The notes below the pieces were generated by a model. The model was not told the DNA's origin and made no database searches. It saw nothing but the letters and a program-made list of their open reading frames with translations. Both the position numbers and the translations under genes were made by a program. DNA of 28,054 nt from assembly GCA_002686705.1 (NCBI GenBank), contig NYYH01000012.1, positions 1 through 28,054 of the forward strand, given 5' to 3'. Below, one piece after another: positions 1 through 6,835 of this stretch (the first letter of the stretch is position 1; every line of letters begins with the position of its first letter). This DNA comes from Bacteroidota bacterium. GTDB lineage: Bacteria > Bacteroidota > Bacteroidia > Bacteroidales > F082.

Positions 1-2
1 AT

Positions 3-68
3 GTAATAACCGTTGGCGAACTTTACGAGATGTGTGATGGCCCGGGAACGCAAATTGTGTTCACGTAA
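3..68 (+). CDS. C-terminal tail of an unrecognised upstream gene
   Basis: Reading from base 3, the + strand is open for 21 codons (VITVGELYEMCDGPGTQIVF plus a final T) and stops at TAA 66-68. The tail has normal protein-like composition. A convincing terminator begins five bases after the stop, which supports a real gene end. I do not recognise the family from so short a piece. It may also be a chance open stretch. Confidence 0.4.
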   Translation, partial: VITVGELYEMCDGPGTQIVFT

Positions 69-72
69 CAGC

Positions 73-93
73 ACCTAACCTTTTAGGTTTTTT
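73..93 (+). terminator. Rho-independent terminator of the upstream gene
   Basis: ACCTAA (73-78) and TTAGGT (83-88) form a perfect 6-bp stem around a CCTT loop, and the T run continues to 93. It starts just after the stop codon at 66-68. The sequence around it (74-113) resembles the hairpin region at 3714-3754. Confidence 0.65.
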
Positions 94-251
94 CTTCCTG
101 AGAGGTTGAATATAGCAAATACTTATTATTTCGACCTTTAAGGTGCAAGGCCACCTAAGAGGACAGCACTTTCCCGTTGTTGGCGAAAAAGCCAATTATA
201 GAAAGAATACAAATTGATTAAAAACCTCTTCAATAATGGCGAGGTTTTTTT
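94..251 (+). ncRNA. Possible small structured RNA between two terminators
   Basis: This stretch has no supported gene. It lies between a terminator at 73-93 and another at 221-251. Between them are a small palindrome (ACCTTTAAGGT, 135-145), a hairpin AGGTG/CACCT (141-145 with 152-156) and a hairpin TTGGC/GCCAA with a GAAAAA loop (180-195). This arrangement fits a short independent transcript or a processed leader. I could not match it to SRP RNA, 6S RNA, tmRNA, RNase P or a known riboswitch by eye, and no clean -7 box lies at its 5' end. The RNA identity is inference only. Confidence 0.25.
221..251 (+). terminator. Intrinsic terminator just upstream of tatC
   Basis: AAAACCTC (221-228) pairs perfectly with GAGGTTTT (241-248) across a 12-nt loop, and the T run extends to 251. 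It lies immediately 5' of the likely tatC promoter. It would stop transcription arriving from the left, or act as a leader terminator if transcription starts further upstream. Confidence 0.6.
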
Positions 252-258
252 ACTTTTG
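251..258 (+). promoter_or_regulatory. Candidate tatC -7 box (TACTTTTG)
   Basis: TACTTTTG is an exact match to the Bacteroidota -7 consensus TAnnTTTG, 16 bases before the ATG at 275. It would give a leader of about 10 nt. Its position downstream of the more distal ATG at 236 is one reason to prefer the 275 start. No good -33 TTG is visible. Confidence 0.4.
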
Positions 259-274
259 GCAATTCAATTACCAA

Positions 275-1108
275 ATGGAAGAGACTAACACAAAAAATGA
301 TCAGCCAAAAGAAAAGGTAATGACCTTTTGGGATCACCTTGATGAGTTGAGGTGGCATATTATGAGGTCTCTTATTGCTATTGTTGCACTTGCAATTGTT
401 GCGTTTATTAACCGTGAAATTATTTTTGATCAAATAATACTGGCACCCAGCAGTTCTGAGTTTATTTCAAACAGGGTATTATGCCGACTTGGAGAATGGC
501 TGTCATTAAATGCTCTTTGCATACAAGACATGAAGCTTGATATAATCAACATTAAAATGTCAGGGCAGTTTCTTACACATATGTATATTTCATTAGTTGC
601 AGGCTTTATTCTGGCTTTTCCTTATATATTATGGGAAATATGGCGATTTGTTAAACCAGCAATGAAAGAAACTGAAAGAAAATATTCAAGTGGTGGAGTT
701 TTCATCAGTTCAGTATTGTTTTTAATGGGCATCCTATTCAGTTACTTTTTAATTGTTCCATTAACAGTTAATTTTTTAGGCACTTACCATGTTAGTGAAT
801 CTGTTCACAATCAAATATCCCTTTCCTCATATATTAGCACGGTTGTTTCGGTTACATTTGCTGTAGGACTTGTTTTTGAACTGCCAATACTGGTTTACTT
901 TCTAACAAAGATAGGTATGCTTACTCCTGATTTTATGAAACGGAACAGAAAGTATATGTATGTTATTATGCTGATACTAGCGGCAATTATTACTCCACCT
1001 GACATGTTTAGCCAGGTTCTTGTTGTTTTTCCACTCATTATTTTGTATGAATTCAGTATAGGGGTATCTAACAGAATATACAAGAAAAGTCAGGCAGAAT
1101 TAGCTTAA
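275..1108 (+). CDS. tatC: Sec-independent protein translocase subunit TatC
   Basis: TatC is the multi-spanning membrane receptor of the twin-arginine pathway, which exports folded proteins. The N-terminus carries the family hallmark (FWDHLDELRWHIMRSL). The segment FPYILWEIWRFVKPAMKETE matches the conserved region around the first periplasmic loop, and FELPI carries the conserved Glu of the fourth membrane segment. About six hydrophobic helices are visible. I chose ATG 275 (277 aa, starting MEETNTKN) over an in-frame ATG at 236, because the 13 extra residues would be encoded by the T run of a terminator and by a -7 box. No tatA/B is present, so these must be elsewhere. The next gene is convergent. 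Confidence 0.93.
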   Translation: MEETNTKNDQPKEKVMTFWDHLDELRWHIMRSLIAIVALAIVAFINREIIFDQIILAPSSSEFISNRVLCRLGEWLSLNALCIQDMKLDIINIKMSGQFLTHMYISLVAGFILAFPYILWEIWRFVKPAMKETERKYSSGGVFISSVLFLMGILFSYFLIVPLTVNFLGTYHVSESVHNQISLSSYISTVVSVTFAVGLVFELPILVYFLTKIGMLTPDFMKRNRKYMYVIMLILAAIITPPDMFSQVLVVFPLIILYEFSIGVSNRIYKKSQAELA

Positions 1109-1141
1109 CTTCTTTCCTGATTCACAGGACAAATCTGCTAA
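1100..1141. terminator. Weak nested inverted repeat between convergent genes
   Basis: TTAGC (1100-1104) pairs with GCTAA (1137-1141), and TCCTG (1115-1119) pairs with CAGGA (1125-1129) across an ATTCA loop. It lies in the 35-bp gap between the tatC stop and the end of the convergent hydrolase gene. The stems are short and T runs are poor, so termination is only a suggestion. Confidence 0.25.
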
Positions 1142-1143
1142 CA

Positions 1144-1944
1144 TTAATTTTTATACCATGATGGTTGTCCTGTTGCAAATCCCATTGTTAGCTGATAGAA
1201 TCTTTCCATAGCCTCAACATGAACCCAGTGTGATGCACCTTCTATTGTAATAATCTCGGCATTTGGGAAATTATATCTAATCTGATCGAAATCTTCAAGT
1301 AATATATAATCGGATGCACCCCCCTTGATAAATATTGTTGGCTTTTCAAACTTTGTTGTTGTCTCAATGGCATCGAACATCTTATCAAGATTATTCTCAA
1401 GTCCTGCCAGGTAGATTCGCCATTCAAAATCATTTTTATCATTACGGTGCAGATTCTTCATAATAAACTGGCGAATCCGTAATTCAGGAATAGAAGCTGC
1501 CAACTGTTTTTCCACATCACTTCGTGTAACAACTTTACTAAAATCAATAGCTTTCATTGCATCTATTATCTTTCGATGATGTTCGCGAGGCCCATAAGCT
1601 TTGAGGGTAATATCAACAACAACAAGTTTTTTTACAAGATGTGGATTTTCGAGGGCAAAACGCATTGCTACCTTCCCACCAAGAGAATGGCCAATTAATA
1701 TCGGGTCCTCAATTTCATGGTCATCAATAAAATCGAACAGGTCATCTGTTAAGGCTAAATAGTTGAAATTGTCACTTTGTGGAGACTGGCCATGATTTCG
1801 TTGATCGACTACGAATACTTCAAATCCTTCCATTGCAATCCGACGAGCATAACTCACCCAATTATCTGAGATACCAAACAAACCATGTAGTATTATTATA
1901 GGCTGATTGCCTTTTTCACCATATCTATGATAGAATAATTCCAT
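1144..1944 (-). CDS. Alpha/beta-hydrolase, YbfF-like esterase
   Basis: This 266-aa alpha/beta-hydrolase resembles the YbfF group of short-chain acyl esterases. The oxyanion-hole motif HGLFG is at residues 20-24, and the nucleophile elbow GHSLGG is at 85-90, making Ser87 the nucleophile. Asp111 in VVVDI or Asp212 could be the acid, and His239 in GASHW the base. There is no signal peptide, so it is probably cytoplasmic. The true substrate cannot be read from sequence. It begins 9 bp after an orphan coding stretch that itself follows the channel gene on the same strand, so one transcript is possible. No -7 box was seen directly upstream. Confidence 0.88.
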   Translation of the reverse strand: MELFYHRYGEKGNQPIIILHGLFGISDNWVSYARRIAMEGFEVFVVDQRNHGQSPQSDNFNYLALTDDLFDFIDDHEIEDPILIGHSLGGKVAMRFALENPHLVKKLVVVDITLKAYGPREHHRKIIDAMKAIDFSKVVTRSDVEKQLAASIPELRIRQFIMKNLHRNDKNDFEWRIYLAGLENNLDKMFDAIETTTKFEKPTIFIKGGASDYILLEDFDQIRYNFPNAEIITIEGASHWVHVEAMERFYQLTMGFATGQPSWYKN

Positions 1945-1953
1945 TGTGTAAAA

Positions 1954-2175
1954 TTATGAAATTAAGGGGAAGTATTGTGGGTATTGTTCTGCTATATAAT
2001 CGATAATTTTAAACCGAATATTACTAATTTTAAACTTTTTAACCAATAACTCAAAATCATGGTTATCAGGCTGTTGCACACCACAACTATCATTGGGCAA
2101 TTTTGAACCGAGCTTTCTTAATTGCTCTGCTTTACTTATTGCTGCTATATGGTACCCTGTAACAAACGTACTATT
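1954..2175 (-). pseudogene. Orphan coding-like stretch without a start codon
   Basis: On the minus strand, 73 sense codons lie between the TAG ending the channel gene and a TAA at 1954-1956. They include TFVTGYHIAAISKAEQLRK and, at the end, IIDYIAEQYPQYFPLIS. The composition is protein-like rather than random AT-rich translation. There is no ATG or GTG near its beginning; the first in-frame TTG is about 24 codons in. It is in the same frame as the upstream channel gene, so reading through the TAG would fuse the two, although that channel already has a complete C-terminus. A 5'-truncated gene remnant is the simplest reading. I do not recognise the family. Confidence 0.4.
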
Positions 2176-3249
2176 CTAATGTCTGTATTCGATATGATAT
2201 TTTTGCAGATCCCGTTCCCAATCGGCACTTTCTATTATCTCTAAAAGAATCCTGTCAACTCTTGCAAGTAGCGCGTAGTTAGAAGATGCAAAACTGAAAT
2301 ATTCTTTAGCATATGAAGTTGGAACAATCTCAATTCTTTCATCTAATTTGCTACTGTGTACAGCATAATTTAACACAGCATCATCATAAACAAAAGCTGA
2401 AATCTTGTCATTATCAACAGCTATAAGACCGTCCTCAACTGTATTATAATTTGAATACTGTATTCTATAAAGGTCTAATAATTCAGAAGATCCTGAACCA
2501 GGAATGCAGCCAACCTCAGATTTTCTAAGATCATCAAAACTACTAATTTCCGTCTTTAATCTGTTTATCGTTAAGCTGGAACTTATACTAGCTGTTAAAC
2601 CCGATATCATTATAACAGCTGTAAACATCCATATAATTGATATTAATCTGCCAATAGGCGTAATAGGTGACTTATCTCCATAACCAACAGTTGCCATAGT
2701 TACAGCCGACCACCAAATACCTGACCCAACACCATGTATTCCTTTACCAAATTGCTTTGCATTTCTCTTCCGTTCCAGAGCCCAAATAATAGTTCCGAAG
2801 ATTGATATAATCAATAGCAATGGAATTAGTGATTTTAAAAACCCAACTGAGAAAATATTTGATATTAATGTAATAAAATCTTTATCCATATCGGATTTCG
2901 TTGCATATGCAAGGTTTGTTATATAATATGGTTGCGTAAACCCAAATTCTCTAATCCGTGTTGAAGTAACCATTAATGGAGATATCGCAATATCGACTTC
3001 GCCACTTTCTATCGCTTTTAAGAGATCAGGTAATTCATATTCGACCAAAGTATATTTCGTATTTAAAGAATCTGCAATCTTCGTCCATAGATCCAGTGAT
3101 GCACCAATATATTGATTATTATTTTTCATAATAAAAGGAGGTTTTATTTGAACCCCAACTTTTAACACATTCACATCCTCTATAGCATTAATTTCAACTA
3201 CAACTAATAATAGAATTATAATTAAGTACAGTTTATTAAAAGTTTTCAT
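2176..3249 (-). CDS. GluR0-type prokaryotic ligand-gated potassium channel
   Basis: The protein (357 aa) has the architecture of a bacterial ionotropic glutamate receptor: an extracytoplasmic type-3 solute-binding domain split by an ion-channel module. Residues 1-22 look like a signal peptide. Lobe S1 spans about 25-125, a first membrane helix 134-156, the pore loop with filter TVGYGD 187-192, a second helix 200-222, and lobe S2 about 230-350. In PLMVTSTRIREFGFTQPYY, Arg98 aligns with the ligand-carboxylate-binding Arg of eukaryotic receptors. YDDA (288-291) lies where the ligand amine is usually held. The TVGYGD filter predicts K+ selectivity, as in Synechocystis GluR0. The natural ligand, probably an amino acid, is not evident. 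The gene has its own candidate promoter. Confidence 0.88.
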   Translation of the reverse strand: MKTFNKLYLIIILLLVVVEINAIEDVNVLKVGVQIKPPFIMKNNNQYIGASLDLWTKIADSLNTKYTLVEYELPDLLKAIESGEVDIAISPLMVTSTRIREFGFTQPYYITNLAYATKSDMDKDFITLISNIFSVGFLKSLIPLLLIISIFGTIIWALERKRNAKQFGKGIHGVGSGIWWSAVTMATVGYGDKSPITPIGRLISIIWMFTAVIMISGLTASISSSLTINRLKTEISSFDDLRKSEVGCIPGSGSSELLDLYRIQYSNYNTVEDGLIAVDNDKISAFVYDDAVLNYAVHSSKLDERIEIVPTSYAKEYFSFASSNYALLARVDRILLEIIESADWERDLQKYHIEYRH

Positions 3250-3321
3250 TATTATAATTTAGGTTATCTATTTTCCTGTTCTCATCCTGAATAATTCAAT
3301 AAAATTACTATTTTTACTGCA

Positions 3322-3329
3322 CAAATCTA
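3322..3329 (-). promoter_or_regulatory. Candidate -7 box for the channel gene (TAGATTTG)
   Basis: On the minus strand TAGATTTG matches TAnnTTTG exactly, about 72 bases before the channel start codon. The -33 region is poor. It lies in the 93-bp gap shared with the divergent small membrane-protein gene. Confidence 0.4.
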
Positions 3330-3342
3330 TAAAAATCACATT

Positions 3343-3702
3343 ATGAAACGATTAATTATTGCAACACTTTGTGGACTCCTGTTTGGTTTAGTTTGTTTTG
3401 GCTTTGCCTGTAATTGGGGATCGAATGAATTGGCACCATGGCTTGGCATAACTATTATTTCCGGACGTATGCTAATGGGTTTTGGCATCGGCATTAGCCG
3501 TTTTAACATGGGTCATTGGGCTATTAATGGTATAGTAATGGGTCTGATTTTCAGTATTCCTGCTGCTTTTGGCTCTATGATGGGCCCAGAGAATGCAGAA
3601 ATGAGCACTCAAATGATAGCTATTTCTACGGTAGTAATGGGAATGATCTATGGATTTCTGATCGAACTTATTACTTCTGTACTTTTTAAGGCTAAAGTTT
3701 AA
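3343..3702 (+). CDS. Conserved small membrane protein, function unknown
   Basis: This 119-aa protein has about four hydrophobic segments (roughly residues 3-22, 34-52, 62-80, 90-115) and short polar loops. Distinctive stretches are RMLMGFGIGISRFNMGHWAI and MGMIYGFLIELITSVLFKAK. The pattern resembles a family of small conserved hypothetical membrane proteins I have seen in other bacteria, but I know of no assigned role. There is no enzymatic motif. It is divergent from the ligand-gated channel gene and is followed at once by a strong hairpin, so it is probably monocistronic. Partnership with the channel would be speculation. Confidence 0.75.
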   Translation: MKRLIIATLCGLLFGLVCFGFACNWGSNELAPWLGITIISGRMLMGFGIGISRFNMGHWAINGIVMGLIFSIPAAFGSMMGPENAEMSTQMIAISTVVMGMIYGFLIELITSVLFKAKV

Positions 3703-3711
3703 TTAGATTGC

Positions 3712-3758
3712 ATCCTAACCTTTCAGGTTTTTTCCATCGTGAAAGGTTAGGATATTTT
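3712..3758 (+). terminator. Two-state terminator hairpin overlapping the pdxJ stop codon
   Basis: ATCCTAACCTTTCA (3712-3725) pairs perfectly with TGAAAGGTTAGGAT (3740-3753), a 14-bp stem with a 14-nt loop, followed by ATTTTT. Nested in it, AACCT-TTC-AGGTT followed by TTTTTT (3717-3733) forms a competing small terminator. Either fold would end the + strand gene that stops at 3702. The right arm contains the stop codon and last codons of the convergent pdxJ. Confidence 0.75.
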
Positions 3759-4466
3759 TAATTCACGCAAGTAAAGCTGGATGGTGTTTTCAAGTCCGTA
3801 ATTTAATGAGTCACAAATTAATGCATGCCCAATAGACACTTCCTTCAGCCAAGGGATTTTTTCAACAAAATAATTTAAGTTAATAAGACTCAGGTCATGC
3901 CCTGCATTGAGGCCAAGTCCCAATTCTTTGGCCAGCACAGCAGTTTCAATAAAGGGTTTGACAGCCTCTGATTTGTTTTCGATATATCCAAGTGCATAAC
4001 TTTCGGTGTACAGTTCAATTCTGTCCGCTCCTGTTTTTGCTGCGCCTGCAACAATATTCATAACTGGATCGACAAAAATAGATGTACGAATACCAGCTTC
4101 CCTAAATCTTCCGATTACGTCAATTAGAAATCCCTTATTATTGTTTGTATCCCAACCGTGATTTGAAGTCAACTGTCCTGGATCATCAGGTACTAAAGTA
4201 ACCTGATCTGGTTTATTAGCCAATACCAGATCAATAAATTCGGTAGTTGGGTTGCCCTCAATATTAAATTCTGTGACAATAACAGGCTTAAGTAATTCAA
4301 CATCATTATACCTTATATGACGCTCATCAGGCCGAGGGTGTACAGTTATCCCTTGAGCCCCAAACTTCTCACAGTCCTTTGCAAACTGAATTAGATCGGG
4401 TTGATGCCCGCCTCGCGCATTTCGTAAAGTGGCTATTTTATTGATGTTAACACTTAATCTTGCCAT
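3747..4466 (-). CDS. pdxJ: Pyridoxine 5'-phosphate synthase PdxJ
   Basis: PdxJ condenses 1-deoxy-D-xylulose 5-phosphate with 3-amino-2-oxopropyl phosphate to give pyridoxine 5'-phosphate, the last ring-forming step of DXP-dependent vitamin B6 synthesis. The 239-aa length is typical. The TIM-barrel motifs are intact: LSVNINKIATLRNARGG at the N-terminus, HPRPDERHI with His43, TEFNIEGNP with Glu70 and LNAGHDL with His190, equivalent to the catalytic residues of the E. coli enzyme. The gene is divergent from dtd, and its promoter appears to overlap the dtd start region. No other B6 genes (pdxA, pdxB) are in the window. Confidence 0.96.
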   Translation of the reverse strand: MARLSVNINKIATLRNARGGHQPDLIQFAKDCEKFGAQGITVHPRPDERHIRYNDVELLKPVIVTEFNIEGNPTTEFIDLVLANKPDQVTLVPDDPGQLTSNHGWDTNNNKGFLIDVIGRFREAGIRTSIFVDPVMNIVAGAAKTGADRIELYTESYALGYIENKSEAVKPFIETAVLAKELGLGLNAGHDLSLINLNYFVEKIPWLKEVSIGHALICDSLNYGLENTIQLYLRELKIS

Positions 4467-4481
4467 TGCATTCTTTTTCTA

Positions 4482-4513
4482 CAAAATTAATAAATTGCAA
4501 GTCAAAAAAACAA
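4482..4513 (-). promoter_or_regulatory. Candidate pdxJ promoter (-33 TTG, -7 TAATTTTG)
   Basis: On the minus strand TTG (4511-4513) is followed after 21 bases by TAATTTTG (4482-4489), an exact TAnnTTTG at acceptable Bacteroidota spacing. The leader would be only about 10 nt. The -33 element ends four bases before the divergent dtd start codon. Confidence 0.5.
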
Positions 4514-4517
4514 TATT

Positions 4518-4970
4518 ATGAGAGCGGTAATTCAAAGAGTAACTTCAGCATCGGTTACCATAGACGACCTAGTTACATCGAGTATTAATGAAGGTGTTTT
4601 GGTACTACTGGGCATCGAAAACAATGATGATATTGAAGATGTAAGCTGGTTAAGTAAAAAAATTTCCCAGCTACGAATATTCAATGATAAAGAAGGTGTG
4701 ATGAATTTATCAGTAATAGATATTGATGGTGAAGCTCTTGTTATCAGTCAATTTACATTGTATGCCAAAATAAAAAAAGGCAACAGGCCATCATATATTA
4801 ATGCAGCTGCTCCTGAAAAAGCAATTCCATTATATGAGCTATTTGTTACTGAACTGGAAAAGCATCTGAACAAGGAAGTTAACACTGGTGAATTTGGTGC
4901 AATGATGGATATTTCCTTTACAAATTCAGGACCTGTTACGATTATTATCGATACTAAGAATAGAGAGTGA
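4518..4970 (+). CDS. dtd: D-aminoacyl-tRNA deacylase
   Basis: DTD hydrolyses D-amino acids, and mischarged glycine, from tRNAs as a trans-editing enzyme in the cytoplasm. At 150 aa it has the standard length. The family motifs are present: MRAVIQRVTSASVTI at the N-terminus, SQFTLYA (77-83), KKGNRPSY (87-93), TGEFGAMM (123-130) and NSGPVT (136-141), which carries the Gly-cisPro dipeptide (Gly138-Pro139) that enforces chiral selection. It is divergent from pdxJ with a 51-bp gap and convergent with hemD. No clear -7 box was found for it. Confidence 0.95.
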   Translation: MRAVIQRVTSASVTIDDLVTSSINEGVLVLLGIENNDDIEDVSWLSKKISQLRIFNDKEGVMNLSVIDIDGEALVISQFTLYAKIKKGNRPSYINAAAPEKAIPLYELFVTELEKHLNKEVNTGEFGAMMDISFTNSGPVTIIIDTKNRE

Positions 4971-5041
4971 TCATAAGTACATTGACTATAAAATCAAAAA
5001 GAGTTTATCGTTTTGTTATTGGAGTCAGAATATATAGGGCT

Positions 5042-5812
5042 TTATTTACGGCCGTTCTTTCTCCTGTCTTTTGCCTCCTTTGTAAGAAACTCATCGATGG
5101 CCATAGTCATTGATGGAGCTGATTGGGTAGGTGCAGGGATACTAAGTCTTAGTCCAGCTTCTTTTACAGCCTTTGCAGTTGTTGGACCAAAAGCTGCTAT
5201 TAGTTTATCATTCTGTTCGTAATCAGGAAAATTATTTTGTAATGATTTAATTCCTGCAGGGCTAAAGAAAATTACTAAGTCATATTTTGATATCTCAACA
5301 TGAGATAGGTTACTTGCCACAGTACGATAAATTACAGCATTCGAATAATTAATATTATTCTCATCCAATAACTTAAACATTGTTTGCTTATGAATATCTG
5401 ATGACGGGACTAGAAATTTTTCTTCACTATGCTTTTTTATAACATTTATCAGATCAGCAAAATTTTGCTTTCCATAAAATATTTTCCTTTTCCTGTATTG
5501 CACATATTTTTGTAAATAATATGCTGTTGATTCAGAAATACAGAAGTATTTAAGTGAATCGGGAATTTCGAATCGCATTTCTTTAGCCATCCTAAAGAAA
5601 TGATCTACAGCATGACGGCTGGTTAAAATTATGGCGGTATGCTCGTTAAAAGTCCCTTTCGCTTTTCTAAATTCCTGAGCTCCTATCCCTTCAATGGTAA
5701 TGAATTTGTGAAAGTCAATGTTCACATTAAATTTTTTACACAATTCACCATAAGGTGATTTGCCCATATCGGCAGGTTCAGGTTGCGAAACTAATATATT
5801 TTTTACCTTCAA
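5042..5812 (-). CDS. hemD: Uroporphyrinogen-III synthase
   Basis: HemD closes hydroxymethylbilane with inversion of ring D to give uroporphyrinogen III, the branch point to haem, sirohaem and cobalamin. The 256-aa protein shows the typical divergent two-domain pattern: AIILTSRHAVDHFF in the first lobe, and, in the second, VIYRTVASNLSHVE, LVIFFSPAGIKSL and IAAFGPTTAKAVKEAGL. Sequence conservation in this family is low, so the call rests on these motifs and on the upstream DUF4271 gene, a pairing common in Bacteroidota. The C-terminus ends in a basic tail. It probably shares the DUF4271 promoter. Confidence 0.88.
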   Translation of the reverse strand: MKVKNILVSQPEPADMGKSPYGELCKKFNVNIDFHKFITIEGIGAQEFRKAKGTFNEHTAIILTSRHAVDHFFRMAKEMRFEIPDSLKYFCISESTAYYLQKYVQYRKRKIFYGKQNFADLINVIKKHSEEKFLVPSSDIHKQTMFKLLDENNINYSNAVIYRTVASNLSHVEISKYDLVIFFSPAGIKSLQNNFPDYEQNDKLIAAFGPTTAKAVKEAGLRLSIPAPTQSAPSMTMAIDEFLTKEAKDRRKNGRK

Positions 5813-5868
5813 TATTCCATCTTTTGGTTCCCTATAAAACTGATTGCATGAGAACTAGCAATATGGTT

Positions 5869-6678
5869 TTATATGTCGGAAGCGTTACCTATCAATCTCA
5901 TCAGTACCAAAACGGGTACTATTTCGAGCGTGCAAAGGTATAAAATAATATGTAATGCCGAAAAAATTACACTTGATTTTCCTATAATAACTGTTTTAAG
6001 TAATCTGTAGACTTGCAATATGACTATTACAGCAATACCTATATATATAAAAAAATTGACCCCTGTATATAATACAACTAATGTAATAGGTACTAATAAT
6101 ACACCTGTAATAAAATTGGTATTTAAACCTATAATTACTTGCAGCCTTTTTAATTTTTGTGTTTGAAAGATCGCTCCTGCTGCAAAAATAATAATGAATC
6201 GATATAAAAGCAGTCCAATAAGCAATAGGAAGATATAACCCAGTATTTCAAAATCAGTTATACCTACTATGTCTTTCTCAAAGAACCTTTGTAATAGAAT
6301 TAATATAAAGATACATGTTGAGATTACAAAGTTTAACCACAAGAATCCCATTACCAAGGTTCCATGTACTTTTGTTAAACTGTTTCCTGATCGTGATAGA
6401 TTGCTTTCTGATCTTATTGAGAAAATAGTTGAAAAGCGATCTGGCATAAAGTACCAGATGGTTGAAATAATTCCTAACAATATCAGCAGCACGTATGCAA
6501 TAACATCGGTATTTGAATTATACAAATGTAGTATCGGGCTTATATCAATACCTTCGTTCTGGAAAAAGTTAACTACAATAGGTTTTGACAAAGTACTGCT
6601 GTCCTCTATAGGGAAGTTAACATTTACTGAATCACTAATTACTAATTCATTAACTTGATATTGCAAGCTGTCGAGCAT
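5869..6678 (-). CDS. DUF4271 integral membrane protein
   Basis: This 269-aa protein has a polar N-terminal stretch of about 55 residues and then about six to seven membrane segments (roughly 58-76, 110-128, 143-165, 185-203, 206-224, 238-262). The C-terminal motif SALHIILYLCTLEIVPVLVL resembles the end of DUF4271 proteins, which often sit next to hemD in Bacteroidota. The function is unknown; neighbourhood alone suggests a link to tetrapyrrole or envelope biology. It is the first gene of a probable two-gene unit with hemD (56-bp gap) and has its own candidate -7 box. Confidence 0.78.
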   Translation of the reverse strand: MLDSLQYQVNELVISDSVNVNFPIEDSSTLSKPIVVNFFQNEGIDISPILHLYNSNTDVIAYVLLILLGIISTIWYFMPDRFSTIFSIRSESNLSRSGNSLTKVHGTLVMGFLWLNFVISTCIFILILLQRFFEKDIVGITDFEILGYIFLLLIGLLLYRFIIIFAAGAIFQTQKLKRLQVIIGLNTNFITGVLLVPITLVVLYTGVNFFIYIGIAVIVILQVYRLLKTVIIGKSSVIFSALHIILYLCTLEIVPVLVLMRLIGNASDI

Positions 6679-6708
6679 TATAAATCAATTTCGGATAAAA
6701 TACTTTAG

Positions 6709-6716
6709 CAAAAGTA
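6709..6716 (-). promoter_or_regulatory. Candidate -7 box for the DUF4271-hemD unit (TACTTTTG)
   Basis: An exact TAnnTTTG on the minus strand, about 30 bases upstream of the start codon. It lies in the 157-bp divergent region shared with adk. No strong -33 is visible. Confidence 0.45.
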
Positions 6717-6769
6717 AAAATTCGAGCGGTAAGAAAATTTATTTAGTTAAAAAACCAAAAATTATTTTC

Positions 6770-6785
6770 TGTTAATTATTTCACA
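6770..6785. promoter_or_regulatory. CRP/FNR-like inverted repeat upstream of adk
   Basis: TGTTAATTATTTCACA has the TGTnA-N6-TnACA layout of CRP/FNR-family operators. Its flanking C and G (6769, 6786) extend the symmetry. It is centred about 28 bases upstream of the adk -7 box, near the -40 position where such activators contact RNA polymerase. Two internal positions are not symmetrical, so it is a weaker match than the copies at 14128 and 16199. Confidence 0.35.
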
Positions 6786-6802
6786 GTAGTATAATAAATC
6801 AG

Positions 6803-6810
6803 TATATTTG
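6803..6810 (+). promoter_or_regulatory. Candidate adk -7 box (TATATTTG)
   Basis: TATATTTG matches TAnnTTTG exactly and lies 25 bases before the adk start codon. The -33 position lacks TTG and is instead occupied by the inverted repeat at 6770-6785. Confidence 0.5.
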
Positions 6811-6835
6811 AGGACTAATTCTAAACAAAATAAAT

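Noticed and set aside
236..274. Upstream in-frame extension of tatC (13 residues)
   Set aside because: The bases form the right arm and T run of a terminator and a -7 promoter box, and TatC proteins do not need these residues.
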